Shown: positions 24,401 through 32,832, counted from the first letter of the stretch. The stretch: 64,000 nt of DNA from CALGFI01 sp036374435 (GCA_036374435.1 DASUTU010000123.1:13445-77444), one strand, 5' to 3'. The notes: generated by a model not told the origin, from the sequence alone. Program-made: numbers and translations.

Positions 24401-24805
24401 TCAGATGAAGGTCACGGGGCCGTCGACGTCCAGGAAGAACGACGCCACCCCCTCCTGGCCGTCGACGAGGGGATCCAGGTCGTCGACCGACAGGTCGAAC
24501 ATCTCCATCGAGAGCGAACACGCCTTGATGCCGACGTCGCCGATCTCTTTGGCCTGCCGGAGGATCTCGCTCCAGTGCTGCCCTCCGTGGCGCTGGTACG
24601 CCGCCAGCCCCTCGGCGCCCGCTTCGGGCGCGACCCCGTGTTCCTTGTGGATCCGGTCGGCCCGGAACGCGTCGAGGGCCCAGTACTGGAGGAACACGTT
24701 CACTTTGCGGCCCATGGCCGCGGCACCGGCCGTCAGCACGGCGGCGGCGTTGAGCTTGTCGTCCGTACCCGAGAACAGCACCAGCGACAACGTGGTCTCG
24801 TCCAT
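24401..24805 (-). CDS. DsrE-family protein, first gene of the sulfur operon
   Basis: A 134-aa DsrE/DsrF-like protein. It has LSLVLFSGTDDKLNAAAVLTAGAAAMGRKVNVFLQYWAL, then VGIKACSLSMEMFDLS with the conserved reactive Cys, and ends in VTFI, as does the other DsrE copy (VTLFI). Start ATG 24805. It heads the operon and should work with the adjacent TusA as persulfide acceptor. The shared C-terminal ending and fold show that the two DsrE proteins flanking this operon are paralogues. Confidence 0.85.
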   Translation of the reverse strand: MDETTLSLVLFSGTDDKLNAAAVLTAGAAAMGRKVNVFLQYWALDAFRADRIHKEHGVAPEAGAEGLAAYQRHGGQHWSEILRQAKEIGDVGIKACSLSMEMFDLSVDDLDPLVDGQEGVASFFLDVDGPVTFI

Positions 24806-25019
24806 CTCGCACCCCTGTGTGGGTTCACAACGTCGTACCGTTCGCCATGTACTGTCGCCGGAATCCGGGGGTGGGAAAGGGGTCGGTCCGCCCGGCCCGG
24901 ACGGGACCTTCGGTCCGAACCGCGGGCACGAGGCAGTTCGTGGTCGGGAGTGGTCCGTTCGGCGGTTGTCTGCACCCCGGGGCAGCCGGTAGCGTGGCGC
25001 GGGTTCCCCGCCCCCTGCT

Positions 25020-26228
25020 ATGGCCGACCCCCAAGACCAACCAGAGATGTCCGACGACGCCACCCAGCCCGGGGACCCCGTCACCACCGTGACCAGTACG
25101 GCGGCCGGAGCTGGCGCCGGTTCGACCACGGCGTCGGTTGGAGCCGAACGCGGTCGCGACTGGGCGGCCGTGGCACTCAAGCTGGCGTTCCTCGCCGTCG
25201 CGCTGTTCTTGTTCGTGCTGGCCATCCAGCTGATGAAAGAGGGCGCAAAGGCGATCGGCCCCACGCTCAGCGGGAGTCCCTTGTTCAGCAATGCGTTCTC
25301 CACGCTCGGGGCCGGGTGGCTCGGTGCCTACGTGGTGCTGTCGGGATCCCCGGTGGCGGCCGTGGCGTTGAGCCTGTTCGTGGGCGGCGCCGCCACAGAG
25401 CTTCAGACGTTCACGATGTTGTCGGGCTCGAGGCTCGGAGCCTCGTTCGTGGTGCTGTTGGTCGGGTTCCTCTACGCGATCCGCAATCGAGGCCGAAACC
25501 GAAGTGAGTCGATCGGCATGGGAATCCTGGCGCTCGGGCTGACGGCGATCGTCTACGTCCCCGGCATGTTCCTGGGCTACGGGATCCTGAAGGCCGGGTG
25601 GCTGGACGGGGTCCGGCTGCAGGCTTCGGGGGAGTTCCAGTCCGTCGTCGATCGCATCTGGGGACCTGCTCTGGACGGATTGACCCGTCTCCCCGACTGG
25701 GCCCTCCTGCCGGTGGGCCTCGCGATCGTCCTGCTGTCGTTCCGGCTGTTGGACCGCGTCTTGCCTCAGCTCGACGGCGAACGCCACGGCGGCAAACGCC
25801 TCGAGTGGTTGACTCGCCCGTGGCCGATGTTCCTTCTCGGCTGCGCCGTGGCGACCCTGACCCTCTCGGTCTCGGTCGCGCTCACCCTGCTGGTTCCCCT
25901 GGCCAGCCGCGGCTACATCAACCGCCGCCAGGCCATCCCGTACATCATGGGCGCGAACATCACGACGCTCGCCGACACGCTCGTCGCCGCCATGGTGCTC
26001 GGGAACGCGGTGGCGGTGCAGATCGTTCTGGCGCAGGCGATCGCGGTGTCGGTCGTGTCCCTCGCGCTGCTGGCGTTCGCCTACCGGCCGATGGTCACGG
26101 CGATCCTTCGGATGGACGAATGGGTCATCGCCTCAAACCGGCGCCTGTGGCTGTTCGTCGCCGTGCTGTTCGTGATGCCGGCGATCTTCCTCACGTCCGG
26201 CATCTGGATCGGCCCGATCGCCGGCTGA
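25020..26228 (+). CDS. Divergent Na/Pi-cotransporter-like membrane protein
   Basis: A 402-aa protein with a low-complexity Thr/Ala/Gly N-terminus (about 1-50) and roughly eight to nine membrane helices. It contains an inverted-repeat architecture like type II sodium-phosphate cotransporters: SGSPVAAVALSLFVGG in the first half and TLSVSVALTLLVPLASRGYINRRQAIPYIMGANITTL in the second. The GAN(I)T element matches GANIGTT of NptA/YjbB. The canonical QSSS motifs are replaced by SGSP and TLSV, so the substrate may not be phosphate. It is divergent from the sulfur operon across 214 bp in which I see no other gene. Confidence 0.65.
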   Translation: MADPQDQPEMSDDATQPGDPVTTVTSTAAGAGAGSTTASVGAERGRDWAAVALKLAFLAVALFLFVLAIQLMKEGAKAIGPTLSGSPLFSNAFSTLGAGWLGAYVVLSGSPVAAVALSLFVGGAATELQTFTMLSGSRLGASFVVLLVGFLYAIRNRGRNRSESIGMGILALGLTAIVYVPGMFLGYGILKAGWLDGVRLQASGEFQSVVDRIWGPALDGLTRLPDWALLPVGLAIVLLSFRLLDRVLPQLDGERHGGKRLEWLTRPWPMFLLGCAVATLTLSVSVALTLLVPLASRGYINRRQAIPYIMGANITTLADTLVAAMVLGNAVAVQIVLAQAIAVSVVSLALLAFAYRPMVTAILRMDEWVIASNRRLWLFVAVLFVMPAIFLTSGIWIGPIAG

Positions 26229-26241
26229 CCGGGACGCCCGC

Positions 26242-27184
26242 TCAGGCGGGACAGTCCGAGCGTCCGCTGCTCGGCGAGAGCATGCACGCCGAGACGTCCA
26301 CGGCCTCGAACACGTCCGCGGGAACGGACTTGAGCTGGTCCAGCAGGCGGTTGCGCCAGTGTCGGCCGCGGGTCCCCTGGAAGTACCAGTCCGACCCCTT
26401 GTCGGCCACCATCATCCCGAACCGCTTCATGGCGCGCAGGATCACCCGAGCCTTGGGGCTGAACCCGGACAGGTCGACGTCCGACCGCAGCCGGAACCGA
26501 GCCCCCCCGGCGGGCAGTCCGAGTCGGCCGCCGGCCTCGTGGCGGGCCGGCCAGACGTACGCGTCGGTGGTGCAGGAGGCCGTGAACCGGAGGGCGTGGT
26601 CGATCCGGCCCGACTTCACCTCGTCCCAGCGGACCAAGCCGGCGAAGATGGGCAACCCTGCCGCGTCCGCCGAGGTCCAGCCGTCGGGGGCGAAGCCGAT
26701 TGCGGTCGAGGTCCCAGATGGCCCCGCTCCCGGCCGACGGGTCACCGTCGTTCCACTCGGCCGCAAACAGCTCGTAGAGGCGGCACGTGCCGCGTTCGAC
26801 CATGAGGGCATGGCGGTCCGACCCACCTTCGACGGGCGTTCGCGCATCGAACGGATACGGGCCGCGGTTGCTCTCGTCCTCGTAGAGGAACTCGATGGCC
26901 ACTTTGGGGTGCATTCGCGCCACCGTCTCGAACGGCAGCCCGTAGGCCGGCGGGCCGAAGTCCGGGTGCAGGTTCCTCGACGAGGCATTCATCGCGTCCA
27001 GCCACGTCCCGCTCATCTCGTGGACGGGGAGGCGGTCGATCCTCGTGTTCCAGATGTTGGTTGCGGGGAACACGCGAGATCGCGTGCCGGGGACCTCGGC
27101 CGCCGACGCCGGCGCGAGCGAGCCGGCCGCGAGGGACGCCGCCACGAGAGCTGCGGCCGCTCGACGCCGGGACCGACCGATCAC
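26242..27184 (-). pseudogene. Secreted conserved protein broken by a single-base frameshift
   Basis: A protein of about 313 aa when repaired, with a signal peptide (residues 1-29, RAAAALVAASLAAGSLAPASA) and a conserved domain beginning VFPATNIWNTRIDRLPVH. The frame from GTG 27184 runs well up to SGAIWDLDRNRLRP and then goes off. The sequence continues in another frame as DGWTSADAAGLPIFAGLVRWDE to the stop at 26242. Removing one base from the run of five G (26686-26690, C on the coding strand) joins the two as NRLRPDGWTSADAAGLPI, a natural reading. It is either a recent pseudogene or a sequencing error. Function unknown; the family is secreted and widespread in bacteria. Confidence 0.75.
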
Positions 27185-27245
27185 GGCCGGAGCGTACCGC
27201 GGTGGATCCTGGGCGCGGTCCCCAGGATCGGGGCAACGTCTCGGC

Positions 27246-27320
27246 TGGAGCCGGCGGTCGGATTCGAACCGACGACCACCCGCTTACAAGGCGGGCGCTC
27301 TGCCCCTGAGCTACGCCGGC
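27246..27320 (-). tRNA. tRNA-Thr (anticodon UGU)
   Basis: A full cloverleaf: acceptor GCCGGCG paired with CGCCGGC, D arm GCTCAGGGGCAGAGC, anticodon stem CCCGC/GCGGG with loop CTTGTAA (anticodon TGT), and T arm GTCGG-TTCGAAT-CCGAC. The 3' CCA is encoded (27246-27248). It reads ACA codons. Confidence 0.97.
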
Positions 27321-27332
27321 GCTCGACCGAGT

Positions 27333-28079
27333 CTAGTGGCCGCCGCCGGGGCGATGCGGCAGCACGAACGCGTAGAGCAGGGCCGCCAGGGCCGCCGAGG
27401 CGTTGAGCGAGCCGACGCGCCCTCGCATCGGCAAGGCGACGAGCAGGTCGCACGTTCGCCTGGTCAGGCGCGACAACCCCTGCCCCTCCGAGCCGACCAC
27501 GACGGCGACGCGGCCGTCGGGGGGTTCGGCCCCGAAGACGCCGACCGGCGACGTCTCGTCGAGCCCGATCACGACGAAGCCCGCCTCCTTCAGCCGTTCG
27601 AGCGCGCGGGGCACGTTGGCCACGCGAGCCACGGGCAGGTGCAGCAACGCGCCGGCCGAAGCCCGGATGGCCGCGGCGGTGACGGCGGCGGCGCGGTGGG
27701 TTCGAAGGACCAGGAGCGTCGCGCCGGCGGCCTCCGCGGACCGCGCCGCCGCTCCCAGGTTCTGGGGGTCCTCGATCCCGTCGAGCACGACGACGAGGTC
27801 CTGCGGGCCGTACTCCCTCGTGGCGAGCTCCCGCTCTCCGACGGGCTCCCGCATCCGGGCCCGAGCCGCGACACCGTGGTGGTCTCGGGCCAGGGCGTCG
27901 AGCTCGGACCGGTCCACCTCTCGGGCGGTCACGCCGGCTCGCCGGGACGCCTGGAGCACGTCCCGGAGCGCCGCGGTGGAGCGAGCGCCGCGCGCCACCA
28001 GCACCTCGGTCGCCAGACCGGCCCGGACGGCCTCGAGCACGGCCCGGCGCCCGGCCACAACCAGCGACGACCGGGTCAT
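27333..28079 (-). CDS. rlmB: 23S rRNA (guanosine-2'-O-)-methyltransferase RlmB / TrmH family
   Basis: A 248-aa SpoU/TrmH-family methyltransferase. The N-terminal substrate-binding domain starts LVVAGRRAVLEAVRAG. The SPOUT knot motifs are LDGIEDPQNLGAAARSAEAAGAT (motif 1, with the catalytic Arg), VVVGSEGQGLSRL (motif 2) and IPM-like LPMRGRVGSLNASAALAALLY (motif 3). It should 2'-O-methylate a G in the peptidyl-transferase region of 23S rRNA using SAM. Start ATG 28079 overlaps the ispF stop (ATGA). It lies in the conserved carD-ispD-ispF-rlmB order, here without cysS. Confidence 0.93.
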   Translation of the reverse strand: MTRSSLVVAGRRAVLEAVRAGLATEVLVARGARSTAALRDVLQASRRAGVTAREVDRSELDALARDHHGVAARARMREPVGERELATREYGPQDLVVVLDGIEDPQNLGAAARSAEAAGATLLVLRTHRAAAVTAAAIRASAGALLHLPVARVANVPRALERLKEAGFVVIGLDETSPVGVFGAEPPDGRVAVVVGSEGQGLSRLTRRTCDLLVALPMRGRVGSLNASAALAALLYAFVLPHRPGGGH

Positions 28080-28552
28080 CCCGCTCGGACGGTCACGAGC
28101 GCGAGGCACCCCACGCCGTCGCCGGACAACCCGAGCCCCTCCGGCCGCGTGGCCTTCACCGACACGCGCTCGATCGGTACCCCGAGCGTCGCGGCGAGGG
28201 TCTCGCGCATCCGGTCCCTTGCCGGCGCGATCGCCGGCCGGTCCGCGATCACCGTCACGTCCGCGCCTTCCGGGACGAACCCGGCCTCGCGCACCCGCCG
28301 GACCACGCCGGAGAGCAGCTCCGGACCGGCGATCCCCTTCACTGCTGCGTCGTCGTCGGGGAAGTGGTCGCCGAGATCGCCGAGCGCGGCCGCCCCGAGC
28401 AGCCCGTCGGCCACCGCGTGGCAGACGGCGTCCCCGTCGGAGTAGCCGGCCAACCCCTCCTCGCCGTCGAACGCCACCCCGCCGAGCCGCAGTGGGCGCC
28501 CCCGGGCTCGGGGATGGACGTCGAACCCGAGACCGGTTCGGAGCTCAGCCAC
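28076..28552 (-). CDS. ispF: 2-C-methyl-D-erythritol 2,4-cyclodiphosphate synthase
   Basis: A 158-aa trimeric Zn enzyme of the MEP isoprenoid pathway, which cyclises CDP-ME 2-phosphate to MEcPP with release of CMP. Zn ligands are the Asp and His of GFDVHP (about 9-11) and the His of GDAVCHAVADGLLGA; the CMP site includes ATRPEGLGL. The usual HSDGD loop reads YSDGD. It overlaps ispD by 8 bp and rlmB by 4 bp, so the three are translationally coupled. Length is normal. Confidence 0.96.
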   Translation of the reverse strand: MAELRTGLGFDVHPRARGRPLRLGGVAFDGEEGLAGYSDGDAVCHAVADGLLGAAALGDLGDHFPDDDAAVKGIAGPELLSGVVRRVREAGFVPEGADVTVIADRPAIAPARDRMRETLAATLGVPIERVSVKATRPEGLGLSGDGVGCLALVTVRAG

Positions 28553-29228
28553 GGGCGACCTCCGCGACGACGGCCTCGGCCCGGGCCAGGTCCTCCGCGG
28601 TCGTGATCTTGAACGCCCGCCGGTCGCCGGCCACGGCGCGGACCCGGTACCCGGCCGCCTCGAGGGCGGAGGCGTCGTCGGTGACCTCCAGGCCGTCGCG
28701 TTCGGCCCGCGCGTGGGCCTCGCGCAGCGCCGCGGCCACGAACGCCTGGGGCGTCTGCGCCAGCGCGAGCTCTGCGCGCGGCTCCGTGCGTTCGACCACC
28801 TCCCCCCGCACCCGCTTCACGGTGTCGGTGACGGGCAGGATCGGTACCACGCCGTCCCACCCCTCCAGCGATCCCACGACCGCGTCGAACAGCTCGGCCG
28901 GCGCGAGCGCCCGCGCGGCGTCGTGACAGAGGATCACCGGCGCGTCTCTGGGAACTGCCGCAAGGGCGGCCCGAACCGATGCCTGCCGGGTCTCGCCGCC
29001 CCTGACGACCGCATGGGCGCCCAACGCCTCGACCACCGCGTGGGCTGGGTCCTCCCAGCCATCGGGCGCGGCCACGACGACCAACGAGATGCCCCGGGCC
29101 GCGCAGGCGGCAACGGCGGCGTGGGCGAGCAGGGGACGGCCCGCCAGCGGCGCGAACGCCTTGGGAGTCTCGCCGCCGAACCGGTCCCCGCGCCCGGCGG
29201 CCAGCAGGATCACCACGGCGCCCTCCAC
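28545..29228 (-). CDS. ispD: 2-C-methyl-D-erythritol 4-phosphate cytidylyltransferase
   Basis: A 227-aa CTP:MEP nucleotidyltransferase, third step of the MEP pathway. It has the nucleotide-binding LLAAGRGDRFGGETPKAF at the N-terminus, VILCHDAARALAP with the catalytic Asp region, ALAQTPQAF, and KITTAEDLARAE at the end. It is the first gene of the ispD-ispF-rlmB run. The 43 bp before it separate it from the PIN/TRAM gene, which is in the same direction, so all may share a transcript starting at carD or the PIN/TRAM gene. Confidence 0.96.
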   Translation of the reverse strand: MEGAVVILLAAGRGDRFGGETPKAFAPLAGRPLLAHAAVAACAARGISLVVVAAPDGWEDPAHAVVEALGAHAVVRGGETRQASVRAALAAVPRDAPVILCHDAARALAPAELFDAVVGSLEGWDGVVPILPVTDTVKRVRGEVVERTEPRAELALAQTPQAFVAAALREAHARAERDGLEVTDDASALEAAGYRVRAVAGDRRAFKITTAEDLARAEAVVAEVARG

Positions 29229-29271
29229 GTCGCCGAGCCTAGCCGCTCGCGCGCCGGCGCGGCCGAGGACG

Positions 29272-30369
29272 TTACTGGAGGTTGGCGAACACCATCCGGC
29301 CGGTGGCGGTCTTGATCACGTTGCGAACGAGGATCCCGACCTCGCGTCCGATGTCGTCGTGAGCGGACTCCACCACGACCATCGTGCCGTCTTCGAGATA
29401 CCCGATCGCCTGCCCGTGGTCTCGCCCGGCCTTGACGAGCTCGACCCGCAGCACATCACCGGGTGCCACCGGCACCCGGAACGCCTCGGCGAGCGCGTTC
29501 AGGCTCGGGGAGGGCACGGAGAGCGCCTGGGCGATCTTCGCCAGGTTGTGGTCGGTCGTGATAAGCGAGGCGCCACGATCGCGGGCGAGCGCCACCAGCG
29601 CCGCATCCACGTCCGGAACGCCGTCTTCCTCGACCAGATGCACGTTCGCCGTCGCCGCCCGCTTCAGCTGGCCCAGCGCGTCCAGGCCGTGGCGGCCCCG
29701 GGTGCGCCGTTTGGGATCGGACGAGTCCGCAACGGCCTGGAGCTCCCGCAGGACCCCGGAATGGATCAGCAGGTCGCCCGAGAGGAAGCCCGACATCACC
29801 AGGTCGACGATCCGGCCGTCGATCAAGGCGCTCGTGTCGATCACGCTCACCTCGCCACGGGTCACGCCGGCGGCGCGCGGCTTGAGCCCGATGAGCCCGA
29901 ACAGCTCGTCGGACTTGGTCCTGCCGACGCGGAACCCCACGTAGGCGAGCGTCACGTACATGAACGCCACGGTGGTCCAGGCGGTGAGTGGCGGAAGCCG
30001 GAAGATGGGGATCGATAGCAGCGCGGCGATGCCAAGCCCGGTGATGAGCCCGCCCATCCCGGAGACGACCTCGGCCGCGGGGACGCGGCGAAGGTCGGCC
30101 TCGAGCGTTCGCACCGCCGTCGCGGTCTGGCGCCCCAGGACACCGCCGAGCACGAACCCGGTGGCCGAGCCCAGGACCACGATCAGGATGGTCTGGACCC
30201 GGTTCCCCGCGCTGACGCTGGTGCCGATCGTGTACCCGGCCACCGTGAACAGCAGGACGAAGATCAGGCGGACGAACTCGACCAGCCTGCCCCGGGGCAG
30301 GCGCTCCCGGTCATCCGCCACGCGGGCGCGAAGACGACCGGCCCTCCAGCGGGAACCGTGGACGAGCAT
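29272..30369 (-). CDS. Membrane PIN/TRAM domain protein (YacL-like)
   Basis: A 365-aa protein. About four membrane helices (residues 30-160) are followed by a PIN ribonuclease-like domain with its first acidic residue in VSVIDTSALIDGRI, further acids in VPDVDAALVALARDRGASLITTDHNLA, and a C-terminal TRAM RNA-binding domain starting near VAPGDVLRVELVKAG. This architecture matches Bacillus YacL, which sits in the same neighbourhood (radA, carD/ispD) in many Gram-positives. An RNA-processing role at the membrane is inferred. The start is uncertain; ATG 30369 adds a basic N-terminus, and a later start near residue 29 would fit the topology as well. Confidence 0.88.
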   Translation of the reverse strand: MLVHGSRWRAGRLRARVADDRERLPRGRLVEFVRLIFVLLFTVAGYTIGTSVSAGNRVQTILIVVLGSATGFVLGGVLGRQTATAVRTLEADLRRVPAAEVVSGMGGLITGLGIAALLSIPIFRLPPLTAWTTVAFMYVTLAYVGFRVGRTKSDELFGLIGLKPRAAGVTRGEVSVIDTSALIDGRIVDLVMSGFLSGDLLIHSGVLRELQAVADSSDPKRRTRGRHGLDALGQLKRAATANVHLVEEDGVPDVDAALVALARDRGASLITTDHNLAKIAQALSVPSPSLNALAEAFRVPVAPGDVLRVELVKAGRDHGQAIGYLEDGTMVVVESAHDDIGREVGILVRNVIKTATGRMVFANLQ

Positions 30370-30461
30370 GTCCTTGAATGCCTCGACCCGAAACCGTCGA
30401 GACTTGACCGAACGGACTACCCTTTTCGGCCCGCGAGGGACCGGATGGCCTCAGCCGTATC

Positions 30462-30971
30462 TTAGGCCTGAGCCATCACCCGGGCGCCGTGGGAGTCGTC
30501 CAGCACCTTGTCGATCATCGTCTCGGCCTTCTCCTCGTCCCCGCCCGTGGCGTACATGAGCTCGGAGACCAGGATCTGGCGAGCTTTAGTGATCATCCGT
30601 TTCTCGCCGGCGGACAGGCCCCGCTCGCGCTCGCGGATCGAGAGGTTCCGGACGACCTCGGCGACCTGGTAGATATCGCCGGAGCGCAACTTCTCGATGT
30701 TGTTCTTGAAGCGGCGGCTCCAGTTGGCGGCCATCTTGGACTCGTCCTCCTTGAGGACGTTCAGGACCTTCTTGACCTCGTTCTTGCTCACGACCGAACG
30801 CAGCCCGACCTCTTCGGTGCTGTCGACCGGGACCATGAGCGTGAGGTCGCCGTAGGAGACCCGAAGCTTGAAGTACTTGCGCTTCTCTCCCAGGAACTCG
30901 CGGACGCAGAGTTCTTCGATCACTGCTGCGCCGTGCTCCGGGTGGACAACCGTGTCACCTTTGCGGAACAC
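30462..30971 (-). CDS. carD: CarD-family transcriptional regulator
   Basis: A 169-aa RNA-polymerase-binding protein that stabilises open complexes, notably at rRNA promoters. The N-terminal Tudor-like RNAP-interaction domain is FRKGDTVVHPEHGAAVIEEL through YGDLTLMVPVDSTEEVGLR, and the helical C-terminal domain has the DNA-contacting Trp in AANWSRRFKNNIEKL. The start is GTG 30971. A promoter with TTGCGG and TACGCT lies about 45 bp upstream. Length and order (after radA, before ispD) match the actinobacterial essential CarD. Confidence 0.96.
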   Translation of the reverse strand: MFRKGDTVVHPEHGAAVIEELCVREFLGEKRKYFKLRVSYGDLTLMVPVDSTEEVGLRSVVSKNEVKKVLNVLKEDESKMAANWSRRFKNNIEKLRSGDIYQVAEVVRNLSIRERERGLSAGEKRMITKARQILVSELMYATGGDEEKAETMIDKVLDDSHGARVMAQA

Positions 30972-31016
30972 AAGACCCCCTCGGATCGGTGGATGGCGAA
31001 GCTGAGCCGTGCGCCC

Positions 31017-31046
31017 AGCGTAACACGGCCGGCGTTTGTACCGCAA
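31017..31046 (-). promoter_or_regulatory. Putative carD promoter
   Basis: On the minus strand TTGCGG (31041-31046) and TACGCT (31017-31022) are 18 bp apart, in the 160-bp gap between radA and carD and about 45 bp before the carD start. Confidence 0.5.
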
Positions 31047-31132
31047 ATCAAAACCCCTGGTCAGAGGGCCTTTTCCGTCGATCTTCGTCGCTTCTCCGAT
31101 GCCGTTCGACCACCTCCGGTGGGCCCCGAGAC

Positions 31133-32546
31133 CTAGGCCGGCCGGTCCACGGATCGCCCGCGCCGGCCCGCCCCGGCCGCAGCCGCCCAGGTCAGGGCAT
31201 CTTTCACGTGCCGCACCGGGACGAGCCGGACGTCCGGGGACGTCTCGCCGTCCGGGGGTCCGAACACGGTTCGGATCCCGGCACTTCGAGCCGCCGCGAC
31301 CCGCGACCCCATCGACGGAGCGGGACGCACCATCCCCGTGAGGCCGATCTCTCCGACGAACGCGCACGAGGGCGGCGCCGGTGCCCCCGTGGCCGCGGAG
31401 GCGAGCGCCGCCGCCACCGCCAGGTCGCAGGCCGGATCGTCCACCCGAACCCCGCCGGCGGAGGCGCCGAACAGGTCCGAGCGCCCCACGCGCCACCCGG
31501 CGCGATCCAGAACGGCGGCCACGAGCTGGAACCGGCGCGGGTCCAGTCCCGTGACCTGCCGCCGTGGCGGCGATTCCGTGGGCGCCACCAGACCCTGGAC
31601 CTCGACCGCAAGGGCTCGCCGGCCGGCGCGAGGCAGGGCCACGGCCGCCCCCGCCTCCCCTTCGCCGGGAAGCAGCAACGTCCCGGGGTCGATCTCCCGC
31701 AGCCCGTTCCCGCCCATCTCGAACCACGCCACCTCCCCGTCGGGACCGAACCGGTTCTTCGCGCCCGAGAGCACGCGCAGGCCCGACCGCGGATCGCCGT
31801 CGAAGGTCAAGACGACGTCCACCGCGTGTTCGAGCGTGCGGGGCCCCGCCACGTCCCCGTCTTTGGTGACGTGGCCCGTCAGCAGCACCGCGATACCGTC
31901 GGACTTGGCCAGCCCGACCAACGCGTCCGCACAGGCGCGCACCTGAGCGGGCCCGCCGGGCACCTGGGTCCCGGCGGGGTCCCGCAGCGTCTGGACCGAG
32001 TCCACTGCGAGCAGGAACGGCCGGGCGGACCCGGCGGCATCCAGCACGGCCGGCAGCTCTCGTCCCGGGACGAACGAGATCCTCGAGCCGTCGATGCCCA
32101 GGCGGGTGGCCCGGGCGGCCACCTGCTGCCGCGACTCCTCGCCCGAGGCCAGCAGGCAGGAGAGCCCGGCGCTCGACATCGCGTCCACCAGTTGGAGGAG
32201 AAGGGTGGACTTGCCGATGCCGGGCTCGCCGGCCAGGAGGGCGACCGCAGCCGGCACCAAACCTCCGCCGAGCACCCGATCGACTCCCGCGATCCCGGTC
32301 GAGACCCGGCGGTCGTCCCCGGGCTCGGCGACAAGCGGGTGGACGTCGAGCGGAGCGGACGCCGTGCCACCGAAGGTCCGCTCCTCGATCGTTCCCCAGG
32401 CCCGGCAGCCGGGGCACCGTCCCACCCACTGCGCGAGCTGCTGCCCGCAGTCGCGACACGCGAGGACGTTTCGCCTTCTATCCGTCCGCGTCTTGATCCC
32501 TCCGCGTCTTGATCCCTCGCGTCTTGATCCCTCGCGTCTTGCCCAT
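31133..32546 (-). CDS. radA: DNA repair protein RadA, with a frame break in its N-terminal repeat
   Basis: A RecA-like branch-migration ATPase acting in recombinational repair. From the N-terminus: a C4 zinc finger (ACRDCGQQLAQWVGRCPGC), Walker A GEPGIGKST, the KNRFG RadA motif and a Lon-protease-like C-terminal domain. The natural start is ATG 32546 (MGKTR), but this frame hits a stop after 22 codons. The cause is one extra base in the third copy of a 15-bp tandem repeat (32488-32541). Without it the reading is MGKTR followed by GIKTR repeats and then the zinc finger. No other conventional start lies near in the main frame. It is either a sequencing slip or a true length-variable tract. Confidence 0.88.
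32488..32541 (-). repeat. radA: 15-bp tandem repeat at the radA N-terminus
   Basis: Copies of a 15-16 bp unit lie at 32488-32503 (16 bp), 32504-32518 and 32519-32533 (15 bp each), with a partial copy to 32541. The 16-bp copy carries one extra C (32501-32503, plus strand), which shifts the radA frame. In-frame copies encode GIKTR. Confidence 0.85.
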
Positions 32547-32569
32547 GCGGTGGACCCTACCCTGCGGCT

Positions 32570-32598
32570 CTGACAGCCCCGGGTCGGAGCGGTACACT
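32570..32598 (+). promoter_or_regulatory. Putative promoter of the RIO kinase transcript
   Basis: CTGACA (32570-32575) and TACACT (32593-32598) are 17 bp apart, close to the sigma-A consensus. Transcription from here would include a leader peptide and a terminator before the RIO1 gene. Confidence 0.6.
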
Positions 32599-32641
32599 CG
32601 GCACGCACGTCGGTCGAACGCTCGAAAGGAGGGATGGCCAC

Positions 32642-32695
32642 ATGGCAGCCACCGCCGTCGTCGTGATGCCGCATCCCTCGGGGAGCGTGCGCTAG
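32642..32695 (+). CDS. Putative 17-aa leader peptide
   Basis: A short frame from ATG 32642 encodes MAATAVVVMPHPSGSVR and a stop. It has a strong ribosome-binding site (AAAGGAGGG, 32625-32633). Another ATG at 32634, immediately after that site, encodes a 10-aa peptide in a different frame. The frame lies between a promoter and a strong terminator hairpin, followed by the RIO1 kinase gene: the arrangement of a translation-dependent attenuator. Three Val codons in a row are its only notable codon feature. That it is translated is inference. Confidence 0.5.
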   Translation: MAATAVVVMPHPSGSVR

Positions 32696-32724
32696 CCGAC
32701 CCGTCCCGGGTCCAGGACCGACCA

Positions 32725-32753
32725 CGCCGCCCCGCGGGGCGGCGTTTCTCTTT
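32725..32753 (+). terminator. Intrinsic terminator upstream of the RIO kinase gene
   Basis: A perfect 20-bp palindrome (32725-32744) is followed by TTTCTCTTT, the best intrinsic terminator in the window. It lies 30 bp after the leader-peptide stop and about 80 bp before the RIO1 start, so it would end most transcripts unless relieved. Confidence 0.8.
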
Positions 32754-32832
32754 GTGCGACGTCGGCGCCACGATGGACCGCCGACGAGTCGGCAGCGTAA
32801 GCGCTCACCCCAACGACCGAAAGGAACCTCCG

